DNA of 64,000 bases from Thalassomonas sp. M1454 (GCF_007097525.1 NZ_VKDD01000004.1:124001-188000), one strand, 5' to 3'; counted from the stretch's first letter, positions 7,774 through 17,070 are shown. The notes: generated by a model not told the origin, from the sequence alone. Translations and numbers: made by a program.

Positions 7774-8058
7774 CCATACTCCGAAAAACAGCTAACAGCT
7801 TATTAGATGGAAAAAATCCGTACTTTTACGAATTAAAATTTCCACCTTTCAATTTTATTAACACTACCTTAACTGTTAATTATTTGATCTTCAAAAGAAT
7901 AATTTCTATTTCCGTGTTTAAACACGGATTATTTCTCGGTTTGTTTGTAGAAATGAGGAAATATCTTTGTTGTGCTTTCATTATTCTCGTAATAAACAAA
8001 AAGACCTTAATAGTGTTTATTAAGGTCTTTATTGGGTTTGTTTTTATGCTTACTTTAC
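7774..8058. other. Non-coding stretch with palindrome and terminator
   Basis: No credible gene. It holds an attC-end-like remnant (about 7784-7798), a perfect 18-bp palindrome TCCGTGTTTAAACACGGA (7911-7928) of unknown role, and the terminator of the MFS gene: 13-bp perfect arms AAAGACCTTAATA (8000-8012) and TATTAAGGTCTTT (8018-8030) followed by T residues on the minus strand. An open frame across this region on the plus strand would have to read through both inverted repeats. Confidence 0.7.
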
Positions 8059-9405
8059 TTAGATAGCTGCTTTATCAGTTTCTAAATTTTTAGCATCTTC
8101 AGCTTGGCTTTGTTCTTGGCGGTTAATGATTTTATCTTTAACTATAAAGCCCCAGATGAATACGATTAAGGCACAGAAACCAACAAATACGAATGGTCCA
8201 GATTGTTCCCAGTGATCGAATAAATAACCACCAGCTATACTTGAAACTAAAATACCAATAGCTCCACTTAAGTTGAATATACCAATTACTGCGCCACGGT
8301 TTTGGTCATTGGTTTGTTGTGCTATTAGTACGCCTGAAGTAATAATTCCGCCAATTTCACCTAAACCAATAACCACTACAACAAGTATCATCCAGCCGCC
8401 AAATGGGTCTGAAATTAGGTAGGTACTGGTGTAGCCTGCAAATGAAATAAACAGTGCGATTAGTAGGGCACTTACGCGGTTAATTTTATCGGTAAGTATG
8501 CCAAAGAATGGGGCGAATAATAATGCACAACCTTGCGCTATAGCTACGATAATACCGGCTTTTTTCAGTGCATCACCTGCTGTCATGCCCATTTCGCCAG
8601 TACCGTAATTTGATAACCAAAGAGTCATAAATGCGCCAACTATAGTTAAGTTTGCACGTGATACAAATGATGCACCATAAGCTAAAGCAATGCCTTGGTC
8701 TTTGGCAGCTTTAATCCCTTCAATTGCTTTTTTAAAGGTGCTGTCTTTATGTTGCATTTCGTCTCTAACGTGAGCCTTTAAGCCAATAGCAGATAAAATA
8801 GCAACGATAATCGCGATAGCGGCCGCAATGTTATAAGTAGTAAAGCCAGCTTCTACAGCAGTTTGGCCTTGTGCTTGGAATACTGCTGGTAAGCGCAGTA
8901 ATAAGAACAATGCGGTTACCGCACCAATACCATTACATACACCTTGCAAACCAGCGGCCTTGCCTCGGCTTTCATCTTTTGCGTAATCACCAACCAAGGT
9001 AACAATCATACAGGTTGCAGCAGCGATACCGACACCGTAAATCATGCGGTATAAAATTAGTTGAGTAACAGACTCAGCATGTGGGTATAAATAAAGTGCG
9101 ATACCAATTAATAAAAAGCCTACGCTCATTATTAACTTACGACCTACTTTATCTGAAAGGGCACCCCACAAACCTACAGTGGCGATAATCGCCATTTCAC
9201 CCCAAAAGTTTAAGGTACCTGTAATTGAGCCATGTTGATCTGGCGATATGCCCATGATTTGAGAAAACAAATATGGCTGAAATGCGTTGATGAATGTACC
9301 CAATAATATGGTGGCAACACAGGTAATATAGAATGTAGACATATTCCAACCATGAACGCCATGGGTGGTATATATGCCAAGGTATTTTTTTGCTGTTTTA
9401 GACAT
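8059..9405 (-). CDS. Major facilitator superfamily transporter
   Basis: 448 residues, about 12 membrane helices. MFS motif A between helices 2 and 3 (GALSDKVGRKLIM) and its repeat in the second half (GILTDKINRVSAL) are clear. It is a paralogue of the transporter at 36455: both share D-Y-x-K-x-E-x-R-G-K-A-x-G-L-Q-G-V in helix 5 region. Substrate unknown; context suggests uptake of a pathway substrate or intermediate across the inner membrane, or export of one. Second gene of a minus-strand pair after 9424-10110; the operon is divergent from the 10375 operon and shares a putative operator at 10206. Confidence 0.9.
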   Translation of the reverse strand: MSKTAKKYLGIYTTHGVHGWNMSTFYITCVATILLGTFINAFQPYLFSQIMGISPDQHGSITGTLNFWGEMAIIATVGLWGALSDKVGRKLIMSVGFLLIGIALYLYPHAESVTQLILYRMIYGVGIAAATCMIVTLVGDYAKDESRGKAAGLQGVCNGIGAVTALFLLLRLPAVFQAQGQTAVEAGFTTYNIAAAIAIIVAILSAIGLKAHVRDEMQHKDSTFKKAIEGIKAAKDQGIALAYGASFVSRANLTIVGAFMTLWLSNYGTGEMGMTAGDALKKAGIIVAIAQGCALLFAPFFGILTDKINRVSALLIALFISFAGYTSTYLISDPFGGWMILVVVVIGLGEIGGIITSGVLIAQQTNDQNRGAVIGIFNLSGAIGILVSSIAGGYLFDHWEQSGPFVFVGFCALIVFIWGFIVKDKIINRQEQSQAEDAKNLETDKAAI

Positions 9406-9423
9406 GATGAGACCTTTTTAATT

Positions 9424-10110
9424 TTACTTAGTAGCAGCTAGGCTGCTCTGTGTTTTTTTCCACAACAAATATCCTGCTAATGCAAAAGCACCTTGTGTGG
9501 CGGTATTAGTAAATTCTGCAATCCATTGGATTGCTTCGCGTTGATCGTTCATTCGGGCAATGCCTGATAAAGCAAATACGCCAATAATATTTAATAAATA
9601 CAATAAGGCAGAAGTTTTGCTTTGTGCTTGTAAGCTGTGACGAATAGCATGCCAAATAAATATAATATTACTAATAGTTAGTAAGCCCAATAAAGCAAAG
9701 AACCAAAGTTTTTTATCTGGGTAGGTAACTGCTAAGGCAATTGACAATATAGCGAATAAAGTAACAATGCTTGCCGGACAGCGCCAAGCGGTAGGTTTAA
9801 TTGCTTGTTGGTTAAACTGTTTTCTTGCCGCATATAAGCAGAAGGTTAAAAAAGCAAAACCAGGAGCCATAAAAATAAATAAATTATTATTTAGTATTGC
9901 AATGTCTACTCCATTGGTAGCCACTAATAATTTCCACGTTGCTTTGGATACGCCGCCAAATACAATCATTGCCGCCGCAACTTTAGTTAATGTTTGATAA
10001 TTCTGATTATTGGCATTAATTATCTGCACGATAAAGTACATGCCAAGTGCCGATAACATTACCGGGATAAAATCGAATAAAGCCAATTCTATTGAGTATT
10101 GATAGATCAT
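9424..10110 (-). CDS. Small polytopic membrane protein, unknown function
   Basis: 228 residues, about seven membrane segments of even spacing (for example FIPVMLSALGMYFIVQII, AAAMIVFGGVSKATWKLLVA, LFIFMAPGFAFLTFCLYAA, SALLYLLNIIGVFALSGIARM). No motif I can name. It lies 18 bp upstream of the MFS gene on the minus strand and faces the nitrilase/RCCR-like operon. Several such orphan membrane proteins (806, 22899, 24873, 44398, 50825, 55933) accompany island genes, so this may be a pathway-linked redox or transport component. Confidence 0.7.
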   Translation of the reverse strand: MIYQYSIELALFDFIPVMLSALGMYFIVQIINANNQNYQTLTKVAAAMIVFGGVSKATWKLLVATNGVDIAILNNNLFIFMAPGFAFLTFCLYAARKQFNQQAIKPTAWRCPASIVTLFAILSIALAVTYPDKKLWFFALLGLLTISNIIFIWHAIRHSLQAQSKTSALLYLLNIIGVFALSGIARMNDQREAIQWIAEFTNTATQGAFALAGYLLWKKTQSSLAATK

Positions 10111-10205
10111 TTATACGCCTTTAATTTTTATGTGGGCTATTTGTTTTTATAAAGTCCAATTAGTACCTCTTACGATACGCATCTTTTAAGATGTTGGATC
10201 AAAAA

Positions 10206-10225
10206 ATGTTATATTGATAGTACAT
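10206..10225. promoter_or_regulatory. Putative GntR-family operator
   Basis: ATGTTATAT-TG-ATAGTACAT: 8/9 and 6/9 matches to the half-sites of the perfect palindrome at 25893, with the same TG centre. Lies in the 264-bp divergent region between 10110 and 10375. Confidence 0.5.
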
Positions 10226-10374
10226 TTGTCATTTTTAGGTGCAAATAACATTGACTAAAAGTTATAATGTTATTACTTTAAGTCAATAGATTGTATTTAT
10301 CTAGTTAAATAAAAAGTAATTACAGCCAAGAGTAATCAATAATAAAAACGCTGTAATTTAATAAGAGGATTTCC

Positions 10375-12039
10375 ATGATTAGAGTAGCCGCCGCACAGTA
10401 TCAAGTAACAAACGATGTGCAAGCCAACTTAATAACTAGCATTCGCATGATTAAAGAAGCTGCGAAATGTTCTCCAGATCTAATCGTTCTGCCAGAGTTT
10501 GCTAACCATAACTCTTGGTATGACGACAAAGCACATTGTTATGATGTGTCAATTGATGTTGATGGCGACTTTGCTAAGCAAATTGCAGCTACTGCTAAAG
10601 AAGTTAATGCCTATGTTGTTATTAACTCAACCGTACGCCGTGGTAACGATATTGCTACAGGTACTAGTTTATTATTTTCTCCAGAAGGTGAATTAATCGC
10701 TGAAAATGACAAGCAAGTATTAATTGGTCACGAAAATGATTTCTTAGAAATTGCGCAACAGCAAGGTCCTATTGTTGATACCAAAATTGGTAAGTTAGCA
10801 ATGTACTCATGTATGGACGGTGTAATTAATGAAACTCCTCGTTGTTTATCATTACGTGGTGCGCAGATCCTTTGTAATAGCTTAAACTCTTTCGCCATTG
10901 ATGAAGGTACTTTACATATTCCAGTACGAGCTGCTGAAAACAAAGTATTTATTGTAGCAGCAAATAAAGTAGGGCCGCTTATTCCTGAGGAAGTGTTAGA
11001 GCCAATTTCTGCTGCTATTAATATCCCAACAAAATTCCTTAGCGGTGCTGGTGATTCACAGATTGTTGCACCAGATGGCACTGTATTAGCCATTGCTGGT
11101 CAAGGCGAAGAAGTTATTTGGGCTGATATTGATCCAGAGCAAGCTGGTGACAAAGCAAGGCCAGACGGTACTGATATTTATCAAGCTCGTCGTCCAGAGT
11201 TATACCAAAGTTTTGGTGAAAACCCCGAAGGCCAAAAACTACCAGAATTTAACGGTGCGATTGATGCAAAAGCTGCAACGCTAAGTGTTAATAGTGTTGA
11301 GCAAGCGAGTAATGAGATTGCTAAGTTGATTGCTGATGACGTTAAATTAATTTGTTTACCAGAACTATTTTGGCAACCAAATCTTAATGATTTAGCAAAA
11401 GCTCATGCTGATAGCCTAGCGGTCGTTGCTAGCTTGCAAACTTTAGCTGCAGAGGGCGTTTACATTGCTACTTCAGTAATTGGCAAAGTGGGTGATAAAT
11501 ATCAACACCAAGGCGTTATAGTATCGAGTGCCGGGCTAGTGCTAACACAAGGTCAGGTTCATGCTAGCAAACGTTTTGACTTCTCTACATTAAGCGACCA
11601 ATTCAATACATACCAAAGTGAGCATGGCTTATTAGCATTAACTTTAGAAGATGATGCAATTTATCCAGAAAGTTACCGTCTTATTGCTATGCAAGGCACT
11701 GAAGTTGTATTTGCACCAGTAAACCAGCAAGAAGCTTGGCAACAAAGTACTGGCTTTATTGAAAGAGCATCAGAAAACCGAGTCAATATTATTGCTTGTA
11801 GTAGCAAAGCTGAAGATAGCCTTATTTGTAGCTTACAAAAAGACTTCACCATAATGACTCCTTGGGTTGAACGTGAATTTGACGGTTTATTAAGCCAATG
11901 TGAAGTACATACCAATACAGATAAAAATATTGGTTTAATTGCTGAGATACACCCACAAGCAGCGAAAAATAAAGTGGTTTCGCACCGCACACACCTTATT
12001 GATAATCGTCCTTGGCAGCTAATGTCGGCGATGCTTTAA
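10375..12039 (+). CDS. Fused double carbon-nitrogen hydrolase (nitrilase superfamily)
   Basis: 554 residues, twice the usual length. The N-terminal half is a complete CN-hydrolase with the E41-K113-C146 triad (LPEFAN, ENDKQVL, MYSCMDG). The C-terminal half (about 280-554) repeats the fold (ICLPELFW for Glu), but where the nucleophile Cys should be the sequence is T-L-E-D-D-A-I-Y-P-E, so Cys is lost and this half is probably structural or regulatory. The family cleaves amides, nitriles or ureides; hydrolysis of an amide or lactam arising from a pyrrole/maleimide ring is inferred. A paralogue with the same layout is at 40457. First gene of an eight-gene plus-strand operon; RBS AGAGGA. Confidence 0.9.
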   Translation: MIRVAAAQYQVTNDVQANLITSIRMIKEAAKCSPDLIVLPEFANHNSWYDDKAHCYDVSIDVDGDFAKQIAATAKEVNAYVVINSTVRRGNDIATGTSLLFSPEGELIAENDKQVLIGHENDFLEIAQQQGPIVDTKIGKLAMYSCMDGVINETPRCLSLRGAQILCNSLNSFAIDEGTLHIPVRAAENKVFIVAANKVGPLIPEEVLEPISAAINIPTKFLSGAGDSQIVAPDGTVLAIAGQGEEVIWADIDPEQAGDKARPDGTDIYQARRPELYQSFGENPEGQKLPEFNGAIDAKAATLSVNSVEQASNEIAKLIADDVKLICLPELFWQPNLNDLAKAHADSLAVVASLQTLAAEGVYIATSVIGKVGDKYQHQGVIVSSAGLVLTQGQVHASKRFDFSTLSDQFNTYQSEHGLLALTLEDDAIYPESYRLIAMQGTEVVFAPVNQQEAWQQSTGFIERASENRVNIIACSSKAEDSLICSLQKDFTIMTPWVEREFDGLLSQCEVHTNTDKNIGLIAEIHPQAAKNKVVSHRTHLIDNRPWQLMSAML

Positions 12040-12086
12040 AGAATTAAATTAAGAATAATTACATAAAAGAATTTATAGGAAAGACA

Positions 12087-12821
12087 ATGACAACAGAATC
12101 ATTATCAGGAAATTTATCAGACAGCACCTTTGGTAAAATCGTTGCTCATTTTGGTATGACTGAAAAGTTAGCTGAAGATGGCGGCCCATTTATGACCTTA
12201 ACTAGCCATGCTCCTATGGCGCAAGGCAAAGTAGGGCATGTTCGTGTTTTTGAAGGTGGTCCATTAGATAAGCTAGTGACTTGTTCAATTGTAGTGCCGC
12301 AAATTCATTTAGACTCGCACATGATTTACGGCTTTATGCCAAAAGACAGCGCCATTCCTCATTTCACCTTAGATTCTGTGAAAGCTGGTGAGCACTTTGC
12401 TTTCCATCTAGATATGACACCACGTCTAGATATGGGCGCGCACATTGATTACATGAATGAAGTGTTCTTCCCACTAACTGAAAAATATGATGCAGCAGAA
12501 GCGGTAGAAGGTTTATCTCCTGCTCACATCTCTCCTCGTCAGCGTGCAATTATGTCGCCGTGGATGTTAGTGCATAGAGCTACTCCAGAAGCATTTGTCG
12601 CATTAACACCTCACGTTGATGGCTATTTACAATATTGGTTAGATTTAATTGAAAATGGTGTGAAAAGCCCAGTATCAGCTGATGAACTTGTTAGTCGTGA
12701 TGCAGCAAACCGTGCCGCAATTTTTGACCCAGAAATTGATCCAGTATGGAATCAAGTAGGTGGTTTAATTGGCGCAGAAGACGGTACTAAGTTACGTGCA
12801 ATATTAAAGGGCGAGCTATAA
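12087..12821 (+). CDS. RCCR-like / bilin-reductase superfamily protein (copy 1)
   Basis: 244 residues. The core IVVPQIHLDSHMIYGFMP, FHLDMTPRLDMGAHIDYMNEVFFPL and MSPWMLVHRATPEAF fits the fold signature of red chlorophyll catabolite reductase and ferredoxin-dependent bilin reductases: a strand pair, then [LI]D-x-x-P-R-x-D/N-L-x-x-x-x-x-Y, then a buried helix. The C-terminus (SRDAANRAAIFDPEIDPVWNQVGGLIGAEDG) parallels the RD..R.....DP.....GEE tail of RCCR. Such enzymes reduce linear tetrapyrroles using ferredoxin. Two divergent paralogues occur at 35611 and 37812. Match is by recalled family pattern, not a computed alignment, so substrate and even activity are inferred. Confidence 0.65.
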   Translation: MTTESLSGNLSDSTFGKIVAHFGMTEKLAEDGGPFMTLTSHAPMAQGKVGHVRVFEGGPLDKLVTCSIVVPQIHLDSHMIYGFMPKDSAIPHFTLDSVKAGEHFAFHLDMTPRLDMGAHIDYMNEVFFPLTEKYDAAEAVEGLSPAHISPRQRAIMSPWMLVHRATPEAFVALTPHVDGYLQYWLDLIENGVKSPVSADELVSRDAANRAAIFDPEIDPVWNQVGGLIGAEDGTKLRAILKGEL

Positions 12822-12851
12822 GCCTCTGCAGGAATAGAAAAGGAAAATATT

Positions 12852-14126
12852 ATGAAATATACCGGTGAACATTTTGTTGAAAACATGACTGCAGCAGAGC
12901 GCGCTCGTGCCGCTAAAGTTGAATCAGTATTACCTGCATTAAAAGCAGTATCAGCACAAGTAGATACGTCAGGTGAGTTCCACGAACCACATGTGAAAAC
13001 TTTATCAGATGCTGGCTTATTAGGCTTAGTTATACCTGAAGAGTTTGGTGGTTTAGGTGGTGGTTTACGCGACCTTGCTGCGGCAACATTCGCTATTGGT
13101 AGTGTATGTCCTTCAACGGCACTTACCTTTTTCTTCCACTGTTCATCTGCATCTCGTGGCTTACTGGCTTTAGAAGCGGTTGAGAACGGTTTGTTTGATG
13201 ACAGTGAAAAGCAGCAAGTACAAACCTTTGCTGAAAAAATCTTAAATACCATGGGCCGTGATGGCAAATGGTTAGCTAACTTTGCATCAGAGGCTGTTAA
13301 GTCTGAAAAAGCAGCAATTTTTATTAACACCAAAGCTAAAAAAGTAGACGGTGGTTACTCACTTACTGGTGTTAAATCATTTGGTTGTGCAACGGGTGTT
13401 GCCGATAGATATTTAGTTACGGCCAGCATTGATGGTATTGATGATGCAAGTGGCTTAGCAACGTTCTTCGTTGATCGTGATGCACAAGGTGTTTCAGAGC
13501 GTCAAAAATGGGATGCGATTGGTATGCGTGGTACGGCAACGCATGGCTTAATTCTAGAAGACGTATTTGTTAGTGAAGAAGATGCATTAGCAATTCCTGG
13601 CGCATTCGTGCGTTGTATGCAAATGAGCCGTGGTAGCTTTGTTGGTAATCAACTTGCCGGTATCGCGGTATACCTTGGTCAAGCGTGGGCAATTTACAAC
13701 ACAACATTAGAAACATTAACCAAAGCTAAGTTTGGCGATACAGGTAAATCAATTGCTAGCTCTCCTATGCATCAGCAACTGATTGGCGAAATGATGTGTG
13801 ATGTTGAAACGGCAATGCTTTGGTTACGTCGCCAGCTTGAATTAGAAAGTAGTGAAGTAGAAATCCTACCTAAACAAGAAGTGGTTAAACGCTGGCGCTT
13901 ATGTAAAGGCCAAGTATCTGAGTATGGCTTTAAAGTTGCGGTAAATGCGCTTAAGTGTACAGGTACATCAGGTACTGGATTCTCTAACCCAAGTGCTCGT
14001 GGTTTACGTGATATGGCGATGGCTCTAGTACAAGCATTTCCTGCTGAGCGTGGTCGTTTAATGGCGGCACAGATGGAAGTTGAAGGTGCTGAACAAAACC
14101 AATTTGGCGTGAGCAAAGAATCTTAA
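12852..14126 (+). CDS. Acyl-CoA dehydrogenase-fold flavoprotein (possible monooxygenase)
   Basis: 424 residues with the acyl-CoA dehydrogenase fold: N-terminal helical domain with LLGLVIPEEFGGLGGGLRD, middle beta-domain (GGYSLTGVKSFGCATGVADRYLV, WDAIGMRGTATHGLILEDVFV), and C-terminal four-helix bundle (TGTSGTGFSNPSARGLRDM). The usual catalytic Glu context (YGG.GY..E) is not seen near the C-terminus, and the protein is closer to type-2 members (DszC/HpaB-like flavin-dependent oxygenases) than to fatty-acid enzymes. It might oxygenate or desaturate a heterocyclic intermediate. It lies 31 bp after the RCCR-like gene, within the same operon. Confidence 0.8.
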   Translation: MKYTGEHFVENMTAAERARAAKVESVLPALKAVSAQVDTSGEFHEPHVKTLSDAGLLGLVIPEEFGGLGGGLRDLAAATFAIGSVCPSTALTFFFHCSSASRGLLALEAVENGLFDDSEKQQVQTFAEKILNTMGRDGKWLANFASEAVKSEKAAIFINTKAKKVDGGYSLTGVKSFGCATGVADRYLVTASIDGIDDASGLATFFVDRDAQGVSERQKWDAIGMRGTATHGLILEDVFVSEEDALAIPGAFVRCMQMSRGSFVGNQLAGIAVYLGQAWAIYNTTLETLTKAKFGDTGKSIASSPMHQQLIGEMMCDVETAMLWLRRQLELESSEVEILPKQEVVKRWRLCKGQVSEYGFKVAVNALKCTGTSGTGFSNPSARGLRDMAMALVQAFPAERGRLMAAQMEVEGAEQNQFGVSKES

Positions 14127-14174
14127 GGCGCAGGCTTTAAGGTTTAGATCTTAAGTAAAAGTAGAGACAGTATT

Positions 14175-15617
14175 TTGAGTTATCAGCTACCTAAACAACA
14201 GCATTACATTAATGAGCAGTGGCAAGTAGCCACTAACAAATTAGACAATGATTTGTTCAATGCCAGTAGTGGTGAGTTTTTAGATCACCAATACAGCGCA
14301 ACGGATGTTGAAATTGAGCAGGCGATAGCCTGTGCAAATGACAATTTTAATAGTGGTCGTTGGTCACAATTAAATTATATAAAACGAGCTGAATTTCTGG
14401 AAACTATTGCCAATATTATGGCAACTAAAACAGAAGACATCGCCATTGCTGATGCAGTACAAACAGGTGTTGTACTTTCGCTAACTCAGCAGTTTGCCAA
14501 GGTATGTTCACTGGCTTTTTTAGGCGCGGCCAAGTTACTGCGTGAGTTACCTGAAGAAGAGCTTTATGACGGCCCGGTAAGTGATATCGTGTTACAGCGA
14601 TTACCACTTGGTGTATCTGCAATTATTGCCCCTTGGAATGCTCCATCAGGTATTGCTTGTCATAAATTGGCAAGCGCACTCGCTGCAGGTTGTCCGGTAA
14701 TATTTAAACCATCAGAGTGGGCAGCAGGTTCAGCACAATTTATTGCGCAAGCAATTGCAGAGGCAAATTTACCACAAGGTACATTCCAAATGTTGCTTGG
14801 TGGTAGTCATGTTGGCGGTAAAGTAGTGAGTGACCCTCGTGTTGCTGCTGTTTCTTTCACTGGTGGCGCAGCTGGTGGTGAAGGTGTTGGCCGCGTATGT
14901 GGTGAACAAATCAAGCCTGCGCAACTAGAACTTGGTGGTAACAACTCGTTAGTAGTATTAGCAAGTGCCGACTTAAATGCGGCAGCAGATGGAATTATTA
15001 CTGGCTTAACCACAATGAACGCTCAATGGTGCCGAGCGCTTGGTCGTTTAATTGTTGATGCTAGCGTAAAAGATGAGTTACTTGCTTTAGTTAAAGCTAA
15101 GTTTGCACAAGTTACCTTAGGTAGCTCAACCGATAGTGCTAGCACTATGGGGCCACTTATTCATCAAGCGCATTTAGCTCATGTACAAAGTCGTGTTGCT
15201 GATTACGTTGCCCAAGGTGGTGAAGTTATTTGTAATAGCGAACTACCAAGCCAAGCAGATCTTAATGGTTGGTATTACCCGCCAACATTAATTGATGGGT
15301 TAGAAGGTTCGCAAACCTTAGAAGAGATTTTTGGCCCTGTCGCTACTGTGCATAGTTTTACCACTACCGAGCAAGCAACCGTATTGGCAAATCAAACGGA
15401 TTATGGTTTAGCCGCTTATGTATTTGGCGAAGCCGAGCAAGCTTGGAGTGTTGCAAGAACATTACGCGCTGGCGTGATCAAAATTAATAATGTGAGTTTA
15501 TTCGCACTGCGTCCAGACCTACCAAGAGCCGCTTGGGGTAAAAGTGGTTTAGGCGATGAAGGCACCAAAGAAACCTTCGAATTTTTCCGCGGAACTCGCG
15601 TCATTGGAGAAGCATAA
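14175..15617 (+). CDS. Aldehyde dehydrogenase family protein
   Basis: 480 residues starting at TTG (no in-frame ATG before the conserved N-terminus). ALDH features: substrate entry IIAPWNAP, NAD-binding FKPSEWAAG and FTGGAAGGEG, catalytic Glu in LELGGNN and catalytic Cys in NAQWCRA (where most relatives have GQxC). It oxidises an aldehyde to an acid with NAD(P). Followed directly by a second ALDH whose ATG overlaps this stop (TAATG), so the two are translationally coupled. Possible substrates are semialdehydes from ring cleavage or phytal from a phytol side chain; neither can be chosen from sequence. Confidence 0.92.
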   Translation: MSYQLPKQQHYINEQWQVATNKLDNDLFNASSGEFLDHQYSATDVEIEQAIACANDNFNSGRWSQLNYIKRAEFLETIANIMATKTEDIAIADAVQTGVVLSLTQQFAKVCSLAFLGAAKLLRELPEEELYDGPVSDIVLQRLPLGVSAIIAPWNAPSGIACHKLASALAAGCPVIFKPSEWAAGSAQFIAQAIAEANLPQGTFQMLLGGSHVGGKVVSDPRVAAVSFTGGAAGGEGVGRVCGEQIKPAQLELGGNNSLVVLASADLNAAADGIITGLTTMNAQWCRALGRLIVDASVKDELLALVKAKFAQVTLGSSTDSASTMGPLIHQAHLAHVQSRVADYVAQGGEVICNSELPSQADLNGWYYPPTLIDGLEGSQTLEEIFGPVATVHSFTTTEQATVLANQTDYGLAAYVFGEAEQAWSVARTLRAGVIKINNVSLFALRPDLPRAAWGKSGLGDEGTKETFEFFRGTRVIGEA

Positions 15618-17056
15618 TGATAAATGCCGATTTATATATTGCGGGTGAATCTGTTAAGCCAAGCAGTGGAAAGTATTTTGACGTACTAGCACCAGCAACT
15701 GAACAAGTTATGGCGCAAGTAGCGCAAGCAAATAATGTTGACGTTGATAAAGCTATGCTTGCTGCTAGGCAAGGTTTTAATACTTGGTCTGCATTAGCCC
15801 CGCGTGAACGTGAAGCAGCATTATTAAAAGCTGCCGATTTGGTCGAAAAACAAGGTATGGCGCGCTTACTCGATATTTTAATCGATGAAAGTGGCTCTAC
15901 TATTACCAAAGCTCGTAACGAAGTTAACTACACCGTTGATTTACTTAGAACAGCAGCAGGTGAAGCTCGTCGTTTGTACGGTGATACTTTCCCTAATGAT
16001 AATCCTGGTCGAATCTCTATGGTGTTACGCCAACCTTTAGGGGTTGTTGCTGTTGTATCACCTTATAACGCCCCTTTAGCGCTATTAACCAAAATGGTGG
16101 CTTTTCCATTAGCTGCAGGTAACTCTGTCGTTATTAAACCATCAGAGCAAACGCCGGTTGTCGCTATTGAGTTTGTAAAAATGTTGGTGGAAGCAGGCAT
16201 TACGGCGCAGGCGGTTAATGTAGTCACAGGCTTTGGTTTAGAGTGTGGTGCGCCACTAGTTGAACACCAAGACATCAATTGTATTGCTTTAACTGGTTCT
16301 ACCCAAACCGGTAAAATCATTGGCGCGCAAGCAATGACTCGCATGCTAAAAACCCAGTTAGAATTAGGCGGTAAAAGCGCGGCATTAGTTTTACCTGATG
16401 TTGATCCTGTTAAAGCTGCTGGTATTGTTGCCCAGGGTATCTTTACCCATGCAGGCCAAATATGTATGGCTAACTCACGCGTGATTGTGCATGAAGATAT
16501 TTATGATGACTTTATTGCTGCATTAAAAGATGCAGCAGAAAGCTTACCAATAGGTGAGCTACGTGATGAAGCTTCAGTTTATGGCCCATTAATTAATAAA
16601 GCTGCGGTAGATAAAATTCAACAACACGTTGATGATGCGCTTGCTGCCGGCGCCGGTTTATTAACTGGCGGTAAGGTGCGCTCTGGTTTGGTTTACGAAC
16701 CAACTGTATTACTTAATTCACCTATTACTTGTAGTTCATGGCGTGATGAATCGTTTGGTCCATTAACTAACGTAGTTAAAGTATCAAATTTACAAGAGGC
16801 TATTGCTTTAGCTAACGATTCTGAATTTGGCTTGTCGGCAAGTGTATTAACTAAAAATATCAATTGGGCTATGCAAGCCGCTCGCGGTATTGATGCTGGC
16901 TCGGTGCATATTGGTATGCACTCATTCCAAAGTAATGCATTAGCGCCAATTGGCGGTAGTAAGCTTTCTGGAGTGGGTCGTAGTGGCGGTGCTTACTCAA
17001 CAGAAGAATTTACTGATGTTAAATGGATCAGTATTGAAGTTGAAGAATCTCTTTAG
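15617..17056 (+). CDS. Aldehyde dehydrogenase family protein
   Basis: 479 residues. Complete ALDH motif set: VVSPYNAPLALLTKM, VIKPSEQTP, ALTGSTQTGKIIG, catalytic Glu in QLELGGKSA, catalytic Cys in HAGQICMANSR, and C-terminal PIGGSKLSGVGRSGG. Similar in length to its upstream neighbour but not closely related in sequence, so likely a different aldehyde substrate rather than a simple duplicate. ATG overlaps the preceding stop; the next gene starts 14 bp downstream. Confidence 0.93.
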   Translation: MINADLYIAGESVKPSSGKYFDVLAPATEQVMAQVAQANNVDVDKAMLAARQGFNTWSALAPREREAALLKAADLVEKQGMARLLDILIDESGSTITKARNEVNYTVDLLRTAAGEARRLYGDTFPNDNPGRISMVLRQPLGVVAVVSPYNAPLALLTKMVAFPLAAGNSVVIKPSEQTPVVAIEFVKMLVEAGITAQAVNVVTGFGLECGAPLVEHQDINCIALTGSTQTGKIIGAQAMTRMLKTQLELGGKSAALVLPDVDPVKAAGIVAQGIFTHAGQICMANSRVIVHEDIYDDFIAALKDAAESLPIGELRDEASVYGPLINKAAVDKIQQHVDDALAAGAGLLTGGKVRSGLVYEPTVLLNSPITCSSWRDESFGPLTNVVKVSNLQEAIALANDSEFGLSASVLTKNINWAMQAARGIDAGSVHIGMHSFQSNALAPIGGSKLSGVGRSGGAYSTEEFTDVKWISIEVEESL

Positions 17057-17070
17057 GATATTTGCTAGTA

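Noticed and set aside
7761-8066. 101-codon plus-strand open frame between the cassette cluster and the MFS gene
   Set aside because: It starts inside the cassette gene on the other strand, runs through an 18-bp palindrome and the MFS terminator hairpin, and has low-complexity hydrophobic composition with no RBS.
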